Positions 16,859-30,724 of a stretch of 64,000 nt of DNA are shown piece by piece. The position numbers were made by a program, and so were the translations under genes. The stretch is from NCBI RefSeq assembly GCF_020382885.2, contig NC_058496.1, positions 15,604,501-15,668,500 on the forward strand, given 5' to 3'. Source of the stretch: Scatophagus argus. Its lineage: Eukaryota > Chordata > Actinopteri > Scatophagidae. Below the pieces are notes generated by a model. That model did not search any database. It saw only the letters and a program-made list of their open reading frames with translations, and was not told the DNA's origin. Position 1 is the first letter of the stretch, and every line of letters begins with the position of its first letter.

Positions 16859-17399
16859 TGTTTTATGGGACAGCTAGTTATTTGTTGTCAAAGGTCAAAA
16901 TCATACAAAAAAACTTAAGACTGTGAACTGGAGACGAAGACCTGGACCAACCTCAATACCACTCACTGTGGAAATGGTTGTGCTGCCTTCAGGTGCTGTT
17001 GGGTACCTGTGAGTTGTGTACCTTTCCAATGAAAAGGTACGTGACTCCACAAGTAATCAAATGCAATATTAACAGTGTTTAGTTTCGTCTTCTGTGTCAG
17101 TAAAGTTGTTTTTACTTTCTGCCATTTGTCGAATATAACCCACAGTTTTATTAATAAACTAAAAGTATGATTGCTACACCTGATGTGTGTTCCTGTGTCC
17201 TGTACTAAGCTACTGCATAAGAATAAGGCGATTGCAAAAAAAAACAAAAAAACGAAGCCACAGACGAGGAGCTGAGGTCGCACACGGGGCCAATAACTTC
17301 TGAACGAGCGTGGAACTAAAATAAACAAATCTGCCGCCTTGTTAGTTGTTAGATTATTTGTGAGGGATGCTGATATCCGAGCTTCTGAGAATCAACTGA

Positions 17400-17527
17400 A
17401 GGCAGCATTTTCGTTGCGCGCGCTGGTTACGACACATTCTTGTGATTGTAAGAGGACACCGCTTCCTGGTGTGGAGCTGTAATAATGGGCTGATGACAGA
17501 GAGGGACGGTGGACCTGATCGAGTCGG
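17400..17527 (+). promoter_or_regulatory. presumed promoter-proximal 5' UTR exon of mfsd10
   Basis: A CpG-containing stretch ('gttgcgcgcgctgg' near 17414) ends in a strong donor GTCGG|gtaagt at 17527/17528. It lies just downstream of the ZNF462-like 3' end and about 1 kb before the exon bearing the mfsd10 ATG. The left boundary is arbitrary. The 17528-18531 interval would be the first intron, in which I see nothing else. Confidence 0.4.
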
Positions 17528-18563
17528 GTAAGTCTTCGGTGTGACCTGCCGTTTTGATTTGCGAAAACAGTAAGTGTAGAAGCAGTAGGAAGGTTTCTTT
17601 TCGCTCGGTTAAACACAGTGCTTATGACGACAAGAGGTGATGCTGATAATATTGGTTAGTCCCGCTGGATCGATATCATACTGTGCTGAAGCAAAACAAT
17701 CTGTATGAAATGTGTTTTTAATACAACGGGACTAACAGTTTTTAGAGGTAATTACAGTTATAAAATGTTTGCATACATTTCCTGAGGGCTTCATGCAGAC
17801 TGGGTTCAGCTTTGACATGAGCATTTGTAGTTGTCGTTTCCTCCTTCCTTTTTTCTGTCTTTGTTTTTTTCATTTTTGGTTACAAAAATGTTAAATGGAG
17901 ACTTGGACCGCACTATTACTGGCATGCTTTTACTCTGTAAATATGTATTTGTTTACATGTGGTATGTGGTGGGTGTCACTTTTGCCATACTAATATATTT
18001 TAGATATGATATTTAACTTCGCACCCTGTCAGTGTTTGTAGACAGATGTAACTTAATGTTTGCGTTGTTGCTGTCTTTTACAGCTTCCAGGGTTTCTTAT
18101 AATTTTCATCCCAAATTTCCTGGAAAAAAACTCTATGCGGTAGCCTACCAATTATAGGGAAATTGGAGAAATTCAGTTGAAACACTTCCAGTCTATGATC
18201 CAGCATACAATTCAACATATTTGCAGAATAAAGCTTGCACTAATAAACCCATAAATAATGGATGGGACATTTACTGGAAATGTACAAATACCACTTAAAC
18301 TTCAATACCTGTCTTCAATACCCTGTACTTAGCTTCCAAAAACTTTCTTTCCAGGAAACTCTTGAGGAAATTACTGGCAAACTGCACCTGTTTGTTGTAA
18401 CTGTGGCACTTCCTCCTTGAGATTAGAAGCCATATTTATCGGCATGTTTAATTCACTGTGTAAAGCACTGCTATTTTGTTCATGTCAGCACCGCTCTTCC
18501 AACATATTGTATGTGTTTTACTTCCAAACAGGAACAGAAGAGACACTACATTCACCAGGAGGA

Positions 18564-21500
18564 ATGTCAGCTGTAAACAAATCTGCAGAGGACGGCGGCG
18601 CCTTCTCTTCAAAGGTCATCAACAGCGTTTTTATCATCCTGCTGCTGGACCTGCTGGGATTTACACTGATTCTACCTCTGTTGCCTTCCATTTTGGACCA
18701 TTATGCACAAACGGGGGTCAGTTACAAAGTTTGTTTTCATTTGTTTCGCCCAGTATTTACTGCTCATTTGAGTTACATCTCACATCTACATTGGAGAAAT
18801 AATAATCACTTTTGATTAGATTTTCATCAATTTCAATCGCCACACTAGTTTGTAAAATAAAGGCGTCAGACATTGTCTTGGCAAGGCAGTTGTAGATCGG
18901 TTTCATCAATTTTTTTTTTTTATCCTTTCAAACAGTAAAAACTGCTTCTATTGCAGTAAAAGAAAGAGTAAACAAAAAAAAGATGAGATGTGTCTGTCAT
19001 TACAAAAGGGTGCTTTGTCTGAATAATGTGTTTCATAAAAATCCGATTAGATTAACAGGCACGGTCTTTGTGTGACTGTGTGCTGACTCATGCCACTGAC
19101 GGCTTTATTCTTGTTTGTATTGTCTCAGTGTGATGTTGGACTTTTTCCTTCGTACAGGATGTCGTGTATCAGTCCCTGCAGAGTGTTGTGGACTGGTTCA
19201 GGGAGGCTGTGGGGATTCCTATGGAAAAGAAATACAACAGTGTCCTGTTTGGAGGTAAATCGAGCTGACTTCGCATTCAGCGTAGCTTTTGTGGAGCGTT
19301 ACTTTTCGTGACATTATGATCAATTAAACACACGATTTTAATAATGCAAAGACACATTCATAGGGGTGCTCCTCAATTTGCCTTTCAGGTCTGATCGGGT
19401 CGCTGTTCTCTCTGCTGCAGTTCCTGTTGTCGCCTATAACAGGAGCTCTGTCAGACTGCCATGGCAGACGACCCTTGCTCATTCTCACCACTGTGAGTAA
19501 AATGCCACGTTAAACCAACTTTTTATGAGTTGACGGTGTGAACCTGAGTATCCTTTCACACTGGAGGCTGTACAGAAAAAGATCATCAGTATAATATCAC
19601 TCGTGCTTGTTTAATGTTGAGTCATTCACTTGGCACAGCACTTGCGTTAGAAACCGTGCAGCCCTGCCGTCAGCGCTGATTCAATTGGTTCTAATTGGGT
19701 ACCTTATGTTCCAGTTAGGGCTGATGTCCTCTTATGCAGTCTGGGCAGTTTCCCGGAGCTTCAGCCTGTTCCTTTTGTTTCGAGTAATTGGGGGCATTTG
19801 TAAGGGCAACGTCAGCCTCTGCACCGCCATCGTGGCCGACTTGCCTTGCCCAAAAGCACGCAACCGAGGAATGGTAAGCACACACTTTCTTTGGCCACAA
19901 TCAAAAAACACCATAAGGTGATTTAATGAAAACAGGCTCTTCAAGTTTTCTGACCCCTCTGTCCTTCCAATTTTACACCGATGTTCATGAATCCTTTTTC
20001 AGGACCCTCACATTTTTCTCTTCTATAATGTTGCTTATCAGCCAGTTTGTGCTTTTTTAAATTGCCAAACATGATAAGACTTTCAGATAAATGTCCTACA
20101 TTTTTTTAAAAATTGTAATTTTATCATCACCAGGCTATGATCGGCATTGCCTTCTCCTTGGGCTTCACCGTGGGTCCTCTGATGGGTGCCTACTTGGCCA
20201 TCAGCTCTAGAACAACAGAAAGTGTCTTCTACCAAACTCCAGCGCTGCTCGCCTTGACCTTCAGTGCTGCGGATCTGCTTTTCATTTGGCTCATGCTGCC
20301 AGAGACGCTCACAAAGGACGTTAAGGTTGGCTAAGGAACATTCACACTGCCAACTGACACACTGAATCACGTAACGTTTTGGAGGTTTTTTAGGCCCCAG
20401 CAAATGTCTGTGAGGTTTCACAGGTGTTTTCAGTGGCTAATTGGCCCTCCTGTCAGGCTGAAGTTGGGCGAAGTTATGCTGCAAATTCTACAAACTAAAA
20501 ATACTGTTAATGGTGTAAATTGGTCTCAGACAGCATAAGTGAGAATACTCGTGTGTTTGGACTGTGAGTCTGAAGGGACATTGAAACAACATACGAATAT
20601 GTTTATTAAATATGTCAGTTCAACTCAGAAGCTCACACAAAATACAAAACACAATGTGTTTCAAGTGAGAAAATTATAAAACCTGGAGTACATCCATTCA
20701 TCGTTCAACATAAAAATGAATGGTTTTAACATCACCTCACTCGAATTGGTATATGTTTAAAAAAATGGTTTTGTTTTTCAAGTTTCTCATAGCCCTAATA
20801 TTCTATTTGACAGATAAAAGTTTTCTTATTTCATTGTAGGCTTCTTCTTCGGGGTTCGGGGACTCCAGCGACCTTCTGAACCCATTATCTTTGTTCCACT
20901 TTTCAGCTGTTAGCAGAACAAAAGATCCCCCTTCAAAAGAAAGTGAGTGCTGCACATAACATACCAGAGCCCTCTGTGAGGCAGAAGCTTACACCCATTT
21001 GACCCATGTGTAAAGCAAGATTGAACTTTTGCACGCTGATAGAGGGTGGAAATGTCTTAACAGGAATGCAGAAGCTTCAAATGTTGGGCCTGGTTTATTT
21101 CTGCTACCTCTTCCTGTTCTCTGGTCTGGAGTTCACGTTGAGCTTTCTGACTCATCAACGCTTCCACTTTACAAGGTATGAACTCAAAGCTGTGCACTCT
21201 GTCAGTGAAAATAAACACTCCTGAACAACAGCACTGTGATTTTTACCTTTGTTTTACTAGCATGCAGCAGGGAAAGATGTTCTTCTTCATTGGTGTCATC
21301 ATGGCTTTGATCCAGGGGGGTTATGCTCGCAGAATCAAACCTGGGCACCATATCAAGGCTGTCCGTATGGTAGGAGTGCTTTCTATTCAAATGACAAATA
21401 ACAATGATTTACTCTTTGGGCTGCTGGAGACACATGATGCACCTCAACGTGTTTGCCTTCTTTAATGAACTGTGTTTCTTGTTTTTAGGCAATCATAGCA

Positions 21501-22889
21501 TTAATCCCAGCGTTTATTCTCATCGGGATCTCATGGGACGTAACAGTGCTTTACGTCGGCTTGGGGTTATACTCATTTGGTGAGCTCATTTAACTCTGCA
21601 TGCCATGTTAACAAAAGCTGATCCCTTTATTGTATCCAGGAAAATGTGAAATGAAACTTAACAGATAAACAATGGCATAATGCATATGAGTAAAGTCCCA
21701 ACAGGAAGTAATATATATATATAAACAAAGAATTCTTATGCACAGTTAAAAAAAATAAGTAAAAAACTATATAACTAATAATAATAATGATAAATAAATA
21801 GTGTAAACTTGTTGTACAAAATATCTGCTTTAAGAACCAAAGGGACTCCTTAACTCCTGGAGTTCATGCATATTCTGTGTGTCAGAGTCCCTTGGAGTAA
21901 AACAAAACAATAAATGTTTAAATCACTTAATGTTTTTACTGCAGGTGGTTCTTTGGTAATCCGATTTTCAACAGTATAGATGTTGTGTGTACATTCACCG
22001 CAATGGCAATAGCAAAATATGGTTGCATTTACTGAACTCTTTATGTTGCTATAAGTTAACAACTTTGCACTGCCATCTTAGCAAGCCATAATGTATCTCA
22101 AGAGCCGTCCTAATTAAACAAAGGTTAAAAAAACACAACACCAAACATACATGGCAACAGGATAATATCCACAGACACAGTGCATGGTGTGAAAATGTAC
22201 CTAAAACATGAAATGTATCTACATGTAAAGGATCTATTTGTGTATGTATGTTAAATGTAGTGTATTATGTGTTTACATTTTATGTCATTCCTGTCTTTAC
22301 AGCGGCTGCAATAGTAGTTCCATGCCTGTCGACGCTTGTTTCTGACCATGGTGAATCTCTTATTCATTTTTATTTATGGAAACTCATAAAGTATTTTGTT
22401 TTTATGCTATCATTTGCACACTGTTGCTGATTATCTGTCGTTGATATTCCTCCAGGCTCAGCCAATCAGAAGGGCACAGTTATGGGGATCCTGCGCAGTT
22501 TGGGCGCTTTGGCAAGAGCACTGGGACCAGTTGTGTCATCCTCTGGTAAATGGCAGAAATGGCTCCAAATGCTGCTAAAACCTTAAATTTGTTTTCCTAA
22601 AATTTATGAAACATTAGCCAGCACACACAATTCACTAAAATTTCTGAAAAATACTATTTGAATGCCTCAGTTATCTTATTCTGAACATAAAATAGCTCAG
22701 AAACATACTTTTATACCCTAATGTAGTGTGTAAATAATTTTGTTTGATAAAAACACTGTTTGCTACCATTGTGTTTTTTTCACAGTTTACTGGATAGCAG
22801 GAGCTCAAACCTGTTTTGTCCTCACATCAGCTTCTTTCATTGTCCCTCTGGCTCTCCTGAGAACAGCTGGAAGACTAAAGGAGGAGTGA
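18564..22889 (+). CDS. mfsd10: major facilitator superfamily domain-containing protein 10
   Basis: Thirteen blocks were checked; coding exons: 18564-18716 (exon from 18532), 19158-19254, 19389-19492, 19715-19873, 20134-20325, 20840-20942, 21064-21175, 21261-21369, 21489-21579, 22303-22350, 22456-22545, 22786-22889. They give 453 aa against about 455 in human MFSD10. The protein is a 12-helix MFS antiporter (TETRAN), implicated in organic anion efflux. Visible are the first helix (VFIILLLDLLGFTLILPLLP), the MFS loop 2-3 signature TGALSDCHGRRPL, SYAVWAVSRSF, RVIGGICKGNVSL, SLGFTVGPLMGA, LFSGLEFTLSFLTHQRF, and GTVMGILRSLGALARALGP. These blocks match MFSD10 rather than MFSD9 or MFSD14. The donor after 20325 (gttggc) is weak; an in-frame alternative six bases upstream would drop two residues. 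Confidence 0.95.
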
Positions 22890-23880
22890 GAGACACAAAG
22901 ACTTGAAAAGGACAATTTATGTGTAATAGTTTCAGTGGATGCTATATTGTTTACATCTGAGGGGAAAACAAGCACTGACTTATTACTCTTACACGAACAA
23001 CAAAAACAACAGGGAGATGTATACTTTCAGCATGGTTCATAAAGGATCATTACAAAATAAAATAATGATATAAAATGTCAAATGTGCCAAAACAGGGACA
23101 TCACTGTACGAATGAGTGGACATAATGAGCTTATATGTAGACTTGTGCATATTGTAAAATGCACAGGTTAGGGTGCGTTACAAATAACACTTGTGCTTGT
23201 GGAACAAAGATATCATTTTCTAATGCAGTATTTTATAAGTCATTCAGATTTTGTATTTTGCAAAGTAGCAATTTATTTTAGCTCACTTTAAAAATTTATA
23301 TGGTCTGTATTGTAAGTTAAAAAAAAGAATAAAGGAGAAAGGAAACATCTGGCTGGATATTATTTATTATTTATTGTACAAAAACGTTTCTGACAAATTT
23401 TACTTCAGTGGTACAAATTAACAAAGTGCATTTACGGTCCCCAAGCACTGACCTACCTTTAGTATTTTTATTTTATAAATTTAACATACATTGTAAAATG
23501 TATGATAAGATTCATTTTTACAAATGCATCTGCCTAACAATAAAACTAATCCTTGCCTGATATCAGACTGAATCAACCCTCTGCACTCAGTTTTCATGTC
23601 GGCATACTGTTGAAATGTTTGGTTGTGAAGTAGTTCTGTTCCGCTATGCGCCACAAGATGTCGCTGGAAGCTCTCCTCACTGCACCCACTGTAAACATCA
23701 GCTGTTTCAATCAGGCTCAACTAGCTGCTGCTGACATGCTATCTAACAGGTTGGTCAGCCTGGATAGCCAACTCACTGTTGCGGTTGATAAATGCAACAC
23801 TGTGATAGCAGGGGGTCTGACGACACATGCAAGATCGAGTGGACGTGATGACATGTGACTGCGTTTAGGAAAACCTGAAG
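22890..23880 (+). other. mfsd10 3' UTR and short spacer before secisbp2
   Basis: The mfsd10 3' UTR runs to the poly(A) signal at 23328. From there to the secisbp2 ATG at 23881 there is about 550 bases of spacer and secisbp2 promoter/5' UTR, without a recognisable coding exon. The two genes are in the same orientation and tightly spaced. Confidence 0.5.
23328..23333 (+). terminator. polyadenylation signal (AATAAA) of mfsd10
   Basis: AATAAA sits about 440 bases after the mfsd10 stop codon, in AT-rich sequence, before the next gene. Confidence 0.6.
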
Positions 23881-26800
23881 ATGGACAAGGTGGGTTACGA
23901 ATAGTAATGGTTTTAGCTAGCTAGCAAGCTAGCCAGCCACGCTACCGTGCGCAGATGCATAGTCTAGCTGAACGTAAGCTAACTTTTAGCAAACTTTAGC
24001 TAGCTGTTGTAATTGTGTAGATGACACTCAGGAGTTAACGGTTGTGTTAACCACAACTATACGCTGATCGGTATTATAAAAAATCGAACACATTAAGTTT
24101 AGACGGGTTACGACTATGTAACATGAGCTATGCTAACCGAGCTACTAATTTGAGCTGTTTTCTTTATCCTCATGCTATATACTAGACAGGATTCAAAAGT
24201 AGAGTTAATCACAGTTCCCCTGAGTGAAGCACGAGTCTAAAACTTGGGTACATTGATTAGATAACGCTTATGTTGTCTGGCTAACTGTGGCAATACATGG
24301 CTTCACTTGAACTACAGCCAGTAACGTGACTGTCAAAGGTCGTAATCCAGCAGACTGTTGATCACAGGCGAGCTGTACCTTTCCTCAGGAGAGCAAACCG
24401 GCGTCTGCTGTCCGGTCTGTCGACCATAAACAACAGAGGAGAGCGGGGAAGGAGTCTGCTGAGCTGCACGCAGCCTCATCACCACCTCTGATGTTACCAA
24501 ACTCAAAGCTGTCCGACCACAGTAGTTTAAGAGGGTAGGAGAATAGTGCCATCCTGTTTAGGTTTTTATGTCTAATCAACCACTTGACTCTATGGCCTGG
24601 TGCACCAATGTCAAGCCCCTTATTTGTGTAAATCTTTGAATTTTGTTAAGGAATCGGTCAAGTGTGAGCCCAAAGGAGAATCCATCAAATACGTATGGAG
24701 TTTCTGCAGGAAAAGGAGAAGCGTCAAGGAGTCATGGCTACAGAAGCAACCGTCATGTTAGAGAGGTTGGCTTCATTTTGATTACAAACTTTCTTAAAGA
24801 AATTCAGTCCACTGATGTCTTTTTCATCCATCTCCACAGACATCAAAAAGCAACAATGGCTCTCCTGCTAAAGGCAGAGGTATGGGCACGAATTCACTGG
24901 ATACGCAGAAAAAAGGTTGCTATCAACACTGCTAACCTTTTCCTGAATCATCCATAGCAGCTCCACTCACTGATCCTATCATGTTTCTGAACGTAAACTT
25001 ATGCGTACACTTCATTTCCCTCGCTTTTAATCCTCTTTAACCACATTCTGCTTGTAATTGGATCACAGGTCACAGAGGTGCCCGATCTGCCCCGAACTCT
25101 GCAGGAAAGTCACAACCAGCACAGACAAACATGGTTCCATTTGAAGTGAAGATGACTGATTTCCCAGAGTTAGCTGGTGTTTCCCTGGGCAAAGCAGCCC
25201 CCCCTCTTGTTCAGAGAGTGTGCTGGGGTCCCATGCCTCCATCTTCAATCCCTCTAACGCAAACATCTGCGTTTTCTAGGAAGGTGAGCTCACTGAAATG
25301 TGATGTTGTTTGTGGTGTCAGTTTACAGTGAATGCTTCTCATGTATTTGGTGCTACTGTAATTTTATATTAATTAGTCTGGCAGGAGAGGATCCCTTACG
25401 CAGCCTGAACCCCAGCAAGTAGCCACTAATTCTAAGCCAGATTCCTCTGCTGCTTCGTCAGGTACGTCAAAGTCCCCGTAAACAGCTTTTCAGTGATATT
25501 ATAAAGCAGTGTCAATAACATATGGGATATTGATTCACTGACTTATTCATTTATGTTTTGTGAAAAGGTCAAACGGTGGTGACTTCCTGGGCTACTGTCG
25601 CCTCTCAGCCTCCAAAGAAACCCGTCCCTAAAGAGGAGACAATCAGCAGCAGCCACACGCAGGTTGGATGACATGTTGTACTTCGTCCCTCTGCACCTTG
25701 ATTTTTACAGGCTTTCTGCAAGTGTTGAAAAGTCTAACAATGTGTTGACTTTAGCTTTGCCAAGAAAGGCCTGAGAAGGAATCAAAAAATCTTACATTTT
25801 ATTTACAGCAGCTTTTTTGAGTGCGATCGCAGGTTGTTAGGAGATATTACATGTACAGACTAAAAGAAAATGAGATTGGTGCAGCAGTGAATTGTGCACA
25901 GAGGACGCTGTTTAATCCTTACTGTTCAGTGATTAGTCCATCCATCCGTTTTTTTTTTTTTAAACTGAATTGGAGACGTGTTTGTTTATTAATCATATGA
26001 ATTACAGTGACACGTGATGGAAATGTCAGTACATGAATGTACTTGTATTTGTATGCTTTACTGTCATCACTGTTCAGCTCAGTTTTTGACCAGTTTGACT
26101 GTGATAAAGGTGTCAAATTGCATTCTTGTTGGTTAAATGTTGTTTTGTGTCGCTTCACTCTGTGTTTTTGCCAGATGGAGGAAATTGCTGCACAGCACGA
26201 AGAAGGAACGCCGGGAAAGAAAAAGCGGAAGAAAAAGAAGAAGAAGACTAAAGGTGCCGGTGAAGATGCAGATTCTGAATCGGAAGAGCCAGCAATTTAT
26301 CAGGAGCCTCCAAAATTTGAGGTAAATAAAAATCGTATTTGTATTTTATGTTTTGAACACTCATTGTTTTTATTTAATTTTATGGATGGAAAGTAATTTT
26401 TTGATGTTTTTTTTTATCTTGTCAGGATGAAAAAGAGTTTCCAGGCTTGACTCTTGCTTGCACTGGAATTGATAGAAAGATAACAAGCAGTAATGCAGGA
26501 AAACTATGCAATGAGGTACATATCATCATTTATTCTCCTCCCAGATGTTTTCACGTAATAATCATGATATAGTGTCTTTAGAATTTGCTAAATTGCTGGT
26601 GTGGATACACATATACACATTTCTAAGAAGAAGAAGAATCAGCTTTATTGACAGTATATATATTTTTACATACACACACTGAATTCGTCTTCTGCATTTG
26701 ACCCATCCTTAGTTGAACACACACATGCAACACCCGGCAAATTACATGCAGTGAAACACACACAGGAGCAGTGGGCAGCATCAAGGACACATCAGCCAGC

Positions 26801-29800
26801 TAATGGGTGGGGAGCATTGGTCACATTAATCACTCCACCACACCCAAATTTTTCCTCCCCGTCCGGTAGGGGAATCGAACCTATGACCCTTCTCCACCAA
26901 CCTCTAGGCCATGGATGCCCCTTTCTACATGTTTTTGTTGAGCGTAATTAAAATAAATCTGATTAAATGTAATTTATAGAATTTATGGTGTGTTTTTCTC
27001 AGGAAAACCAAAGAGAAGGTGTTCAGAATCAGACTGACCAAAGCAAGGAAAAACCACCTGCACCAAAACCTCAGCCCACGGAGACAGCTAAAAAAGGACA
27101 GGTTTGTATTTTACTTGGATGATGGATGATATTGTCCTGGAGAAAATAGTAGAGAACCGAACATTTGTACCCCTGTGCTTGTTCTCTTGGTTTCTAGAAA
27201 GCTGAAAAACTGTCTGGGAAGAAGAGCAAAGTTCCTGTTCAGCTGGACATAGGAAACATGTTGGCTGCCCTGGAAAAAAAGCAACAGTCTCAAAAAGCTA
27301 AGCAGGACGCCAAACCCATCATTCTTTCAGGTGAGTTATTGTCAGCATCTTTGCCTCTGCTACAACTGATTCCTCATTTCACTATCTTTCTTTAGTGAAG
27401 ATTAGAAAAAGTATATATTTGCGCATGACACAAAAAAAGGCATTTGTGATACTATGCTCACTTATCCTGTTTGTGCAGGGTCCTAAAACCAAGCCTAGAA
27501 TAAATTAGTTAAAATGGTTTCTTTGCAGTTGGAGGAGGACTGCCTGTTGTTCAGAAGCAACCATTAGTCCAAAAGAAGCCACCCTGGCAGCAGGATAAAA
27601 TTGCTCACAATCCACTGGACTCCACCAGCCCTTTGGTGAAGAAAGGCAAGCAGAGAGAGGTGCCCAAAGCCAAGAAACCCACTCCTCTCAAGAAGGTAAG
27701 TCCACTCACTTGTTGAGACTAATAATAATTATCCAAGAAGATATTTCAGCAGTGCAACGTTGTTAGATTGTTTTTGTCTGATCCTCAGATCATTCTGAAA
27801 GAAAGGGAGGAGAGGAAACAAAGACGTTTGTTGGAGGAGAGGGGGCTGCTGCCTGAAAATGACTTTGAGCCTGCTAATGATGCTGCAGAGGAAGAGCAGT
27901 ATAAAATAAATGCCACAGGTGGGAGCAAACACACACTACAGTAGAATCCAATAGATTTCCTCTGTAAGTAATCACAGATTAAGAAAATCTTTGATTATAG
28001 CCAATATTTGATCTGAATTTTGTGCCTCTGGATCCTCAGATGAGGCTGGGAGTCCTACAGAGGAAGTTGATGATCAGACAGAGTTAAATGGTACAAACAA
28101 GATGTTGAAAGAGGATGATGAAGAGACCTACAACGATAAGACCATAGAGCAGCAAACCTCCTCACCTCCACCCTGCTCAGTCAATCGACCCAAAATCCAC
28201 AGCAGAAAGTTCAGAGAGTAAGACTGTAAAAGCATAACGTTTCACTGCATACCCAGTCACCAGCTGTAATATTTGTTGATTGTCTTAGTGTCCTCAGTGT
28301 GTGGGTGAGAAATAAGAGAACATGTTTAATCTCACAGAGTTCAGTCACTGTTTCTCTCCCATTTTTGTTGATTTGAAATGTGTATCGTTGCACATCTCAG
28401 CTATTGCAACCAGATGCTGAGCAAAGACGTGGACGAGTGTGTGACGGTTCTGCTGAAGGAGCTGGTTCGTTTCCAGGATCGCCTGTACCAGAAGGATCCC
28501 ATGAAGGCCCGCATGAAAAGACGGATTGTGATGGGGCTCAGAGAGGTCCTGAAGCACCTCAAACTCAGGAAGATCAAGTGTGTTGTCATCTCGCCCAACT
28601 GTGAACGTATCCAGTCCAAAGGTACTGTGTGCTTGTGACCGCTTCAGAATGTGATATTAGGATGTTGTCAGGAGCTTATTTTATGGAGACTTGGGGTGTA
28701 TTCACACCTCCTTCATTAGGAGCATGTTGTTTCAACCCCTCCTCCTCCTCCTCCTCCTCCTCCTCCAAAGATCAATTCATTTGGGCATATGTGAAGACAG
28801 CGATCCCACTTGAATGTGTGATAAAAACAAGTGGTCTTAGTCTTGGCTTGCTTTCAGTTGATCCCTGATCCCTGTCAGTATTCATAAGGTGCAGTTGATT
28901 TGCAGTCTAATAATACTTGCAGTCAGTCTTTCTAAGCTCTTTGTGACATCTGGTGAATTAAAATGGTGCATAAACTGCTGCCTGTTACTGGAATTGTTTT
29001 GTGTTAATTAATTAATTAATATTTTATATATAGGTCACATTTTAAATCTATAAATCTGAAAACTAGGGCTGTCATTTAGCATTATTTTCATTTTTAGTTA
29101 ATCTTCTAATTATACACTCAATTTGTTAGTCAATGAAATGAAAGTGTCAGAAACAGTCATCACTTTTGTAGAGCCCACGGTGATCATGTTTGTTTTGTTT
29201 TAATCTGAGCAATTGTCCTTTCTGAATAAGCTTATGTTAAATCTCAGTTTTTCTCATCTGCTTTTAAACACAGGGCCAACGTGCTCAGATTAGTCCACTG
29301 TTGAGAGCATCCTTGGTCTGTTTTTTTAGTGGGAAAATGGCACCTTGGTGTGAACACGTCATCATAATGGAAAAAAAAATATATAACCTTTATATCTCTA
29401 TCTAGCTGGATGTGTGCGTAGTCTGACCAGCTGCTAAAAATGAAACTGTGATTTGACATTTATAGTAAAATGTCACCTTTCGCAGGAGGCCTGGATGAAG
29501 CTCTTTACAACATCATCGACGCTTGTCGTGAACAGGGGGTGCCATTCGTGTTTGCCCTTTCTAGGAAAGCTTTGGGGCGCTGTGTGAACAAGGCAGTGCC
29601 TGTCAGCCTGGTGGGCATCTTCAACTATGATGGTGCACAGGTCAGATTTCTATTCAGCCACATCCATACTAATCACTAAAAGACCGCTTTTGAGATGAAC
29701 TTTAACATTATTTTTATTCTTTATATATTCTTTCTCTGCCCACAGGACTTCTATCACAAGATGATCGAGTTGTCCTCTGAGGCCAGGAGAGCCTATGAGG

Positions 29801-30724
29801 TGATGGTGTCAAGCTTAGAGCAGACAGGCCAGGCAGAGGCGGAGCAGGGGGTGAACACTGAGGAGGAGCTGCAGGACAGCAGCCCGGCTGAGGAGGCTGA
29901 GCCCAGTCCTGATGTCACACCGTCAGAGGAACCAGAATACAGTAAGTTACTGTCCTGACCTGATGTTTGTGATAAATGATCTCACAATCAAAAGGGGGTA
30001 ATTTTCTGACTTCACCAGTAGAGTCTACTTCAGGGCATACAGTTAGGTCCATATATATTGGAACAAGTCTAAATTTCTTGGCATTTTTCCCTCTCAGGTG
30101 ATGTGGCTATGCTTCACATCATGAGCTGTTCCTTTACTTCTCCATACTTTTCTCTTCCCATCATTCTGGTACAAGTTAATCTTGGTTTCCTCAGTCCATA
30201 GAATCCAAAATTATTCCAGAAAGGGCAGTTTTCTTTTGTTTTTGTTTTTATCTTGCCTATCTTGTTAATTCCTTCTTTTGAAGAATGTTCCAAACTGTTG
30301 TTTTGGCCACTCAGTGTTTTTGATATTTTGATGGGTTTATTTTGTTCTTTTCAGTCTAATGTTGGCCTCTTTCACTTGCAAAGACACTGTGGACTTGAGT
30401 TTTTCAGTGAACAGCTACCAAATGAAAATGTAACATCTTGAGTGTCTCATTTCAAAGTCAGTGTGGTGCTGTACAGAGGCCAAATGCCAGAATACTTGTT
30501 CCAACATATATGGACCTGATTGTATGTAGTTACAGGATGCAGTTAAAGTCAAAGAAAAATTAAATAATTATCTTTATGTATTTCTTCTTCTAGTTAAAAT
30601 TTGGAAGAAAATGTTGGAGAAGGATTGCAATCACAAATTTCTGAACTTTGAGGAGCAGCTGAGATCCATGCACTTGGAAAGTGAATGTACTGAAAACACT
30701 GATGATGATGATGAGAAGAGTTGA
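23881..30724 (+). CDS. secisbp2: SECIS-binding protein 2
   Basis: Eighteen coding exons: 23881-23889, 24389-24534, 24651-24765, 24840-24879, 25069-25283, 25377-25461, 25568-25662, 26175-26321, 26426-26515, 27003-27101, 27198-27330, 27529-27695, 27789-27918, 28040-28217, 28401-28621, 29486-29640, 29746-29941, 30594-30724; 783 aa. The protein binds the SECIS hairpin in selenoprotein mRNA 3' UTRs and recruits the Sec-specific elongation factor to recode UGA. The N-terminal half is low-complexity, with DFPELAG, a Lys-rich stretch (GKKKRKKKKKKTK) and DEKEFPGL. The central selenocysteine-incorporation segment has PVQLDIGNMLAALEKKQ, HNPLDSTSPLVKKGKQRE and KKIILKEREER. The L7Ae-type RNA-binding domain is at about residues 550-690 (KELVRFQDRLYQKDP, IKCVVISPNCE, VPFVFALSRKALGRCV, VGIFNYDGAQ). 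The short tail with IWKKMLE is of SECISBP2 type rather than SECISBP2L. The three-codon first exon is the least certain part. Confidence 0.94.
26630..26930 (-). repeat. tRNA-derived SINE-like repeat in secisbp2 intron
   Basis: Read on the minus strand, the head at about 26925 has a tRNA-like A-box region (ATGGCCTAGAGG) and about 35 bases on a B-box-like GGTTCGATTCC, as in tRNA-derived SINEs. The body includes 'gaattcgtcttctgcatttg', a phrase common in fish dispersed repeats. Inserted between exons 9 and 10. Confidence 0.6.
28739..28766. repeat. (CTC)n microsatellite
   Basis: Nine uninterrupted CTC units in the intron after secisbp2 exon 15. Confidence 0.9.
30038..30524. mobile_element. MITE with terminal inverted repeats and TA target duplication
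   Basis: In the last secisbp2 intron, the left end (CAGTTAGGTCCATATATATT from 30040) and the reverse complement of the right end (CAATCAGGTCCATATATGTT, ending at 30522) match over about 28 bases with few changes. Both ends abut TA dinucleotides (30038-30039 and 30523-30524), the target site of Tc1/mariner elements. No transposase ORF is present in the 483-bp body, so it is a non-autonomous element. The superfamily is inferred from the TA target and end sequence. Confidence 0.78.

Noticed and set aside
26850-26925. Functional tRNA gene in the secisbp2 intron
   Set aside because: Box-like elements are present but cloverleaf stems do not form and a SINE-like body follows.
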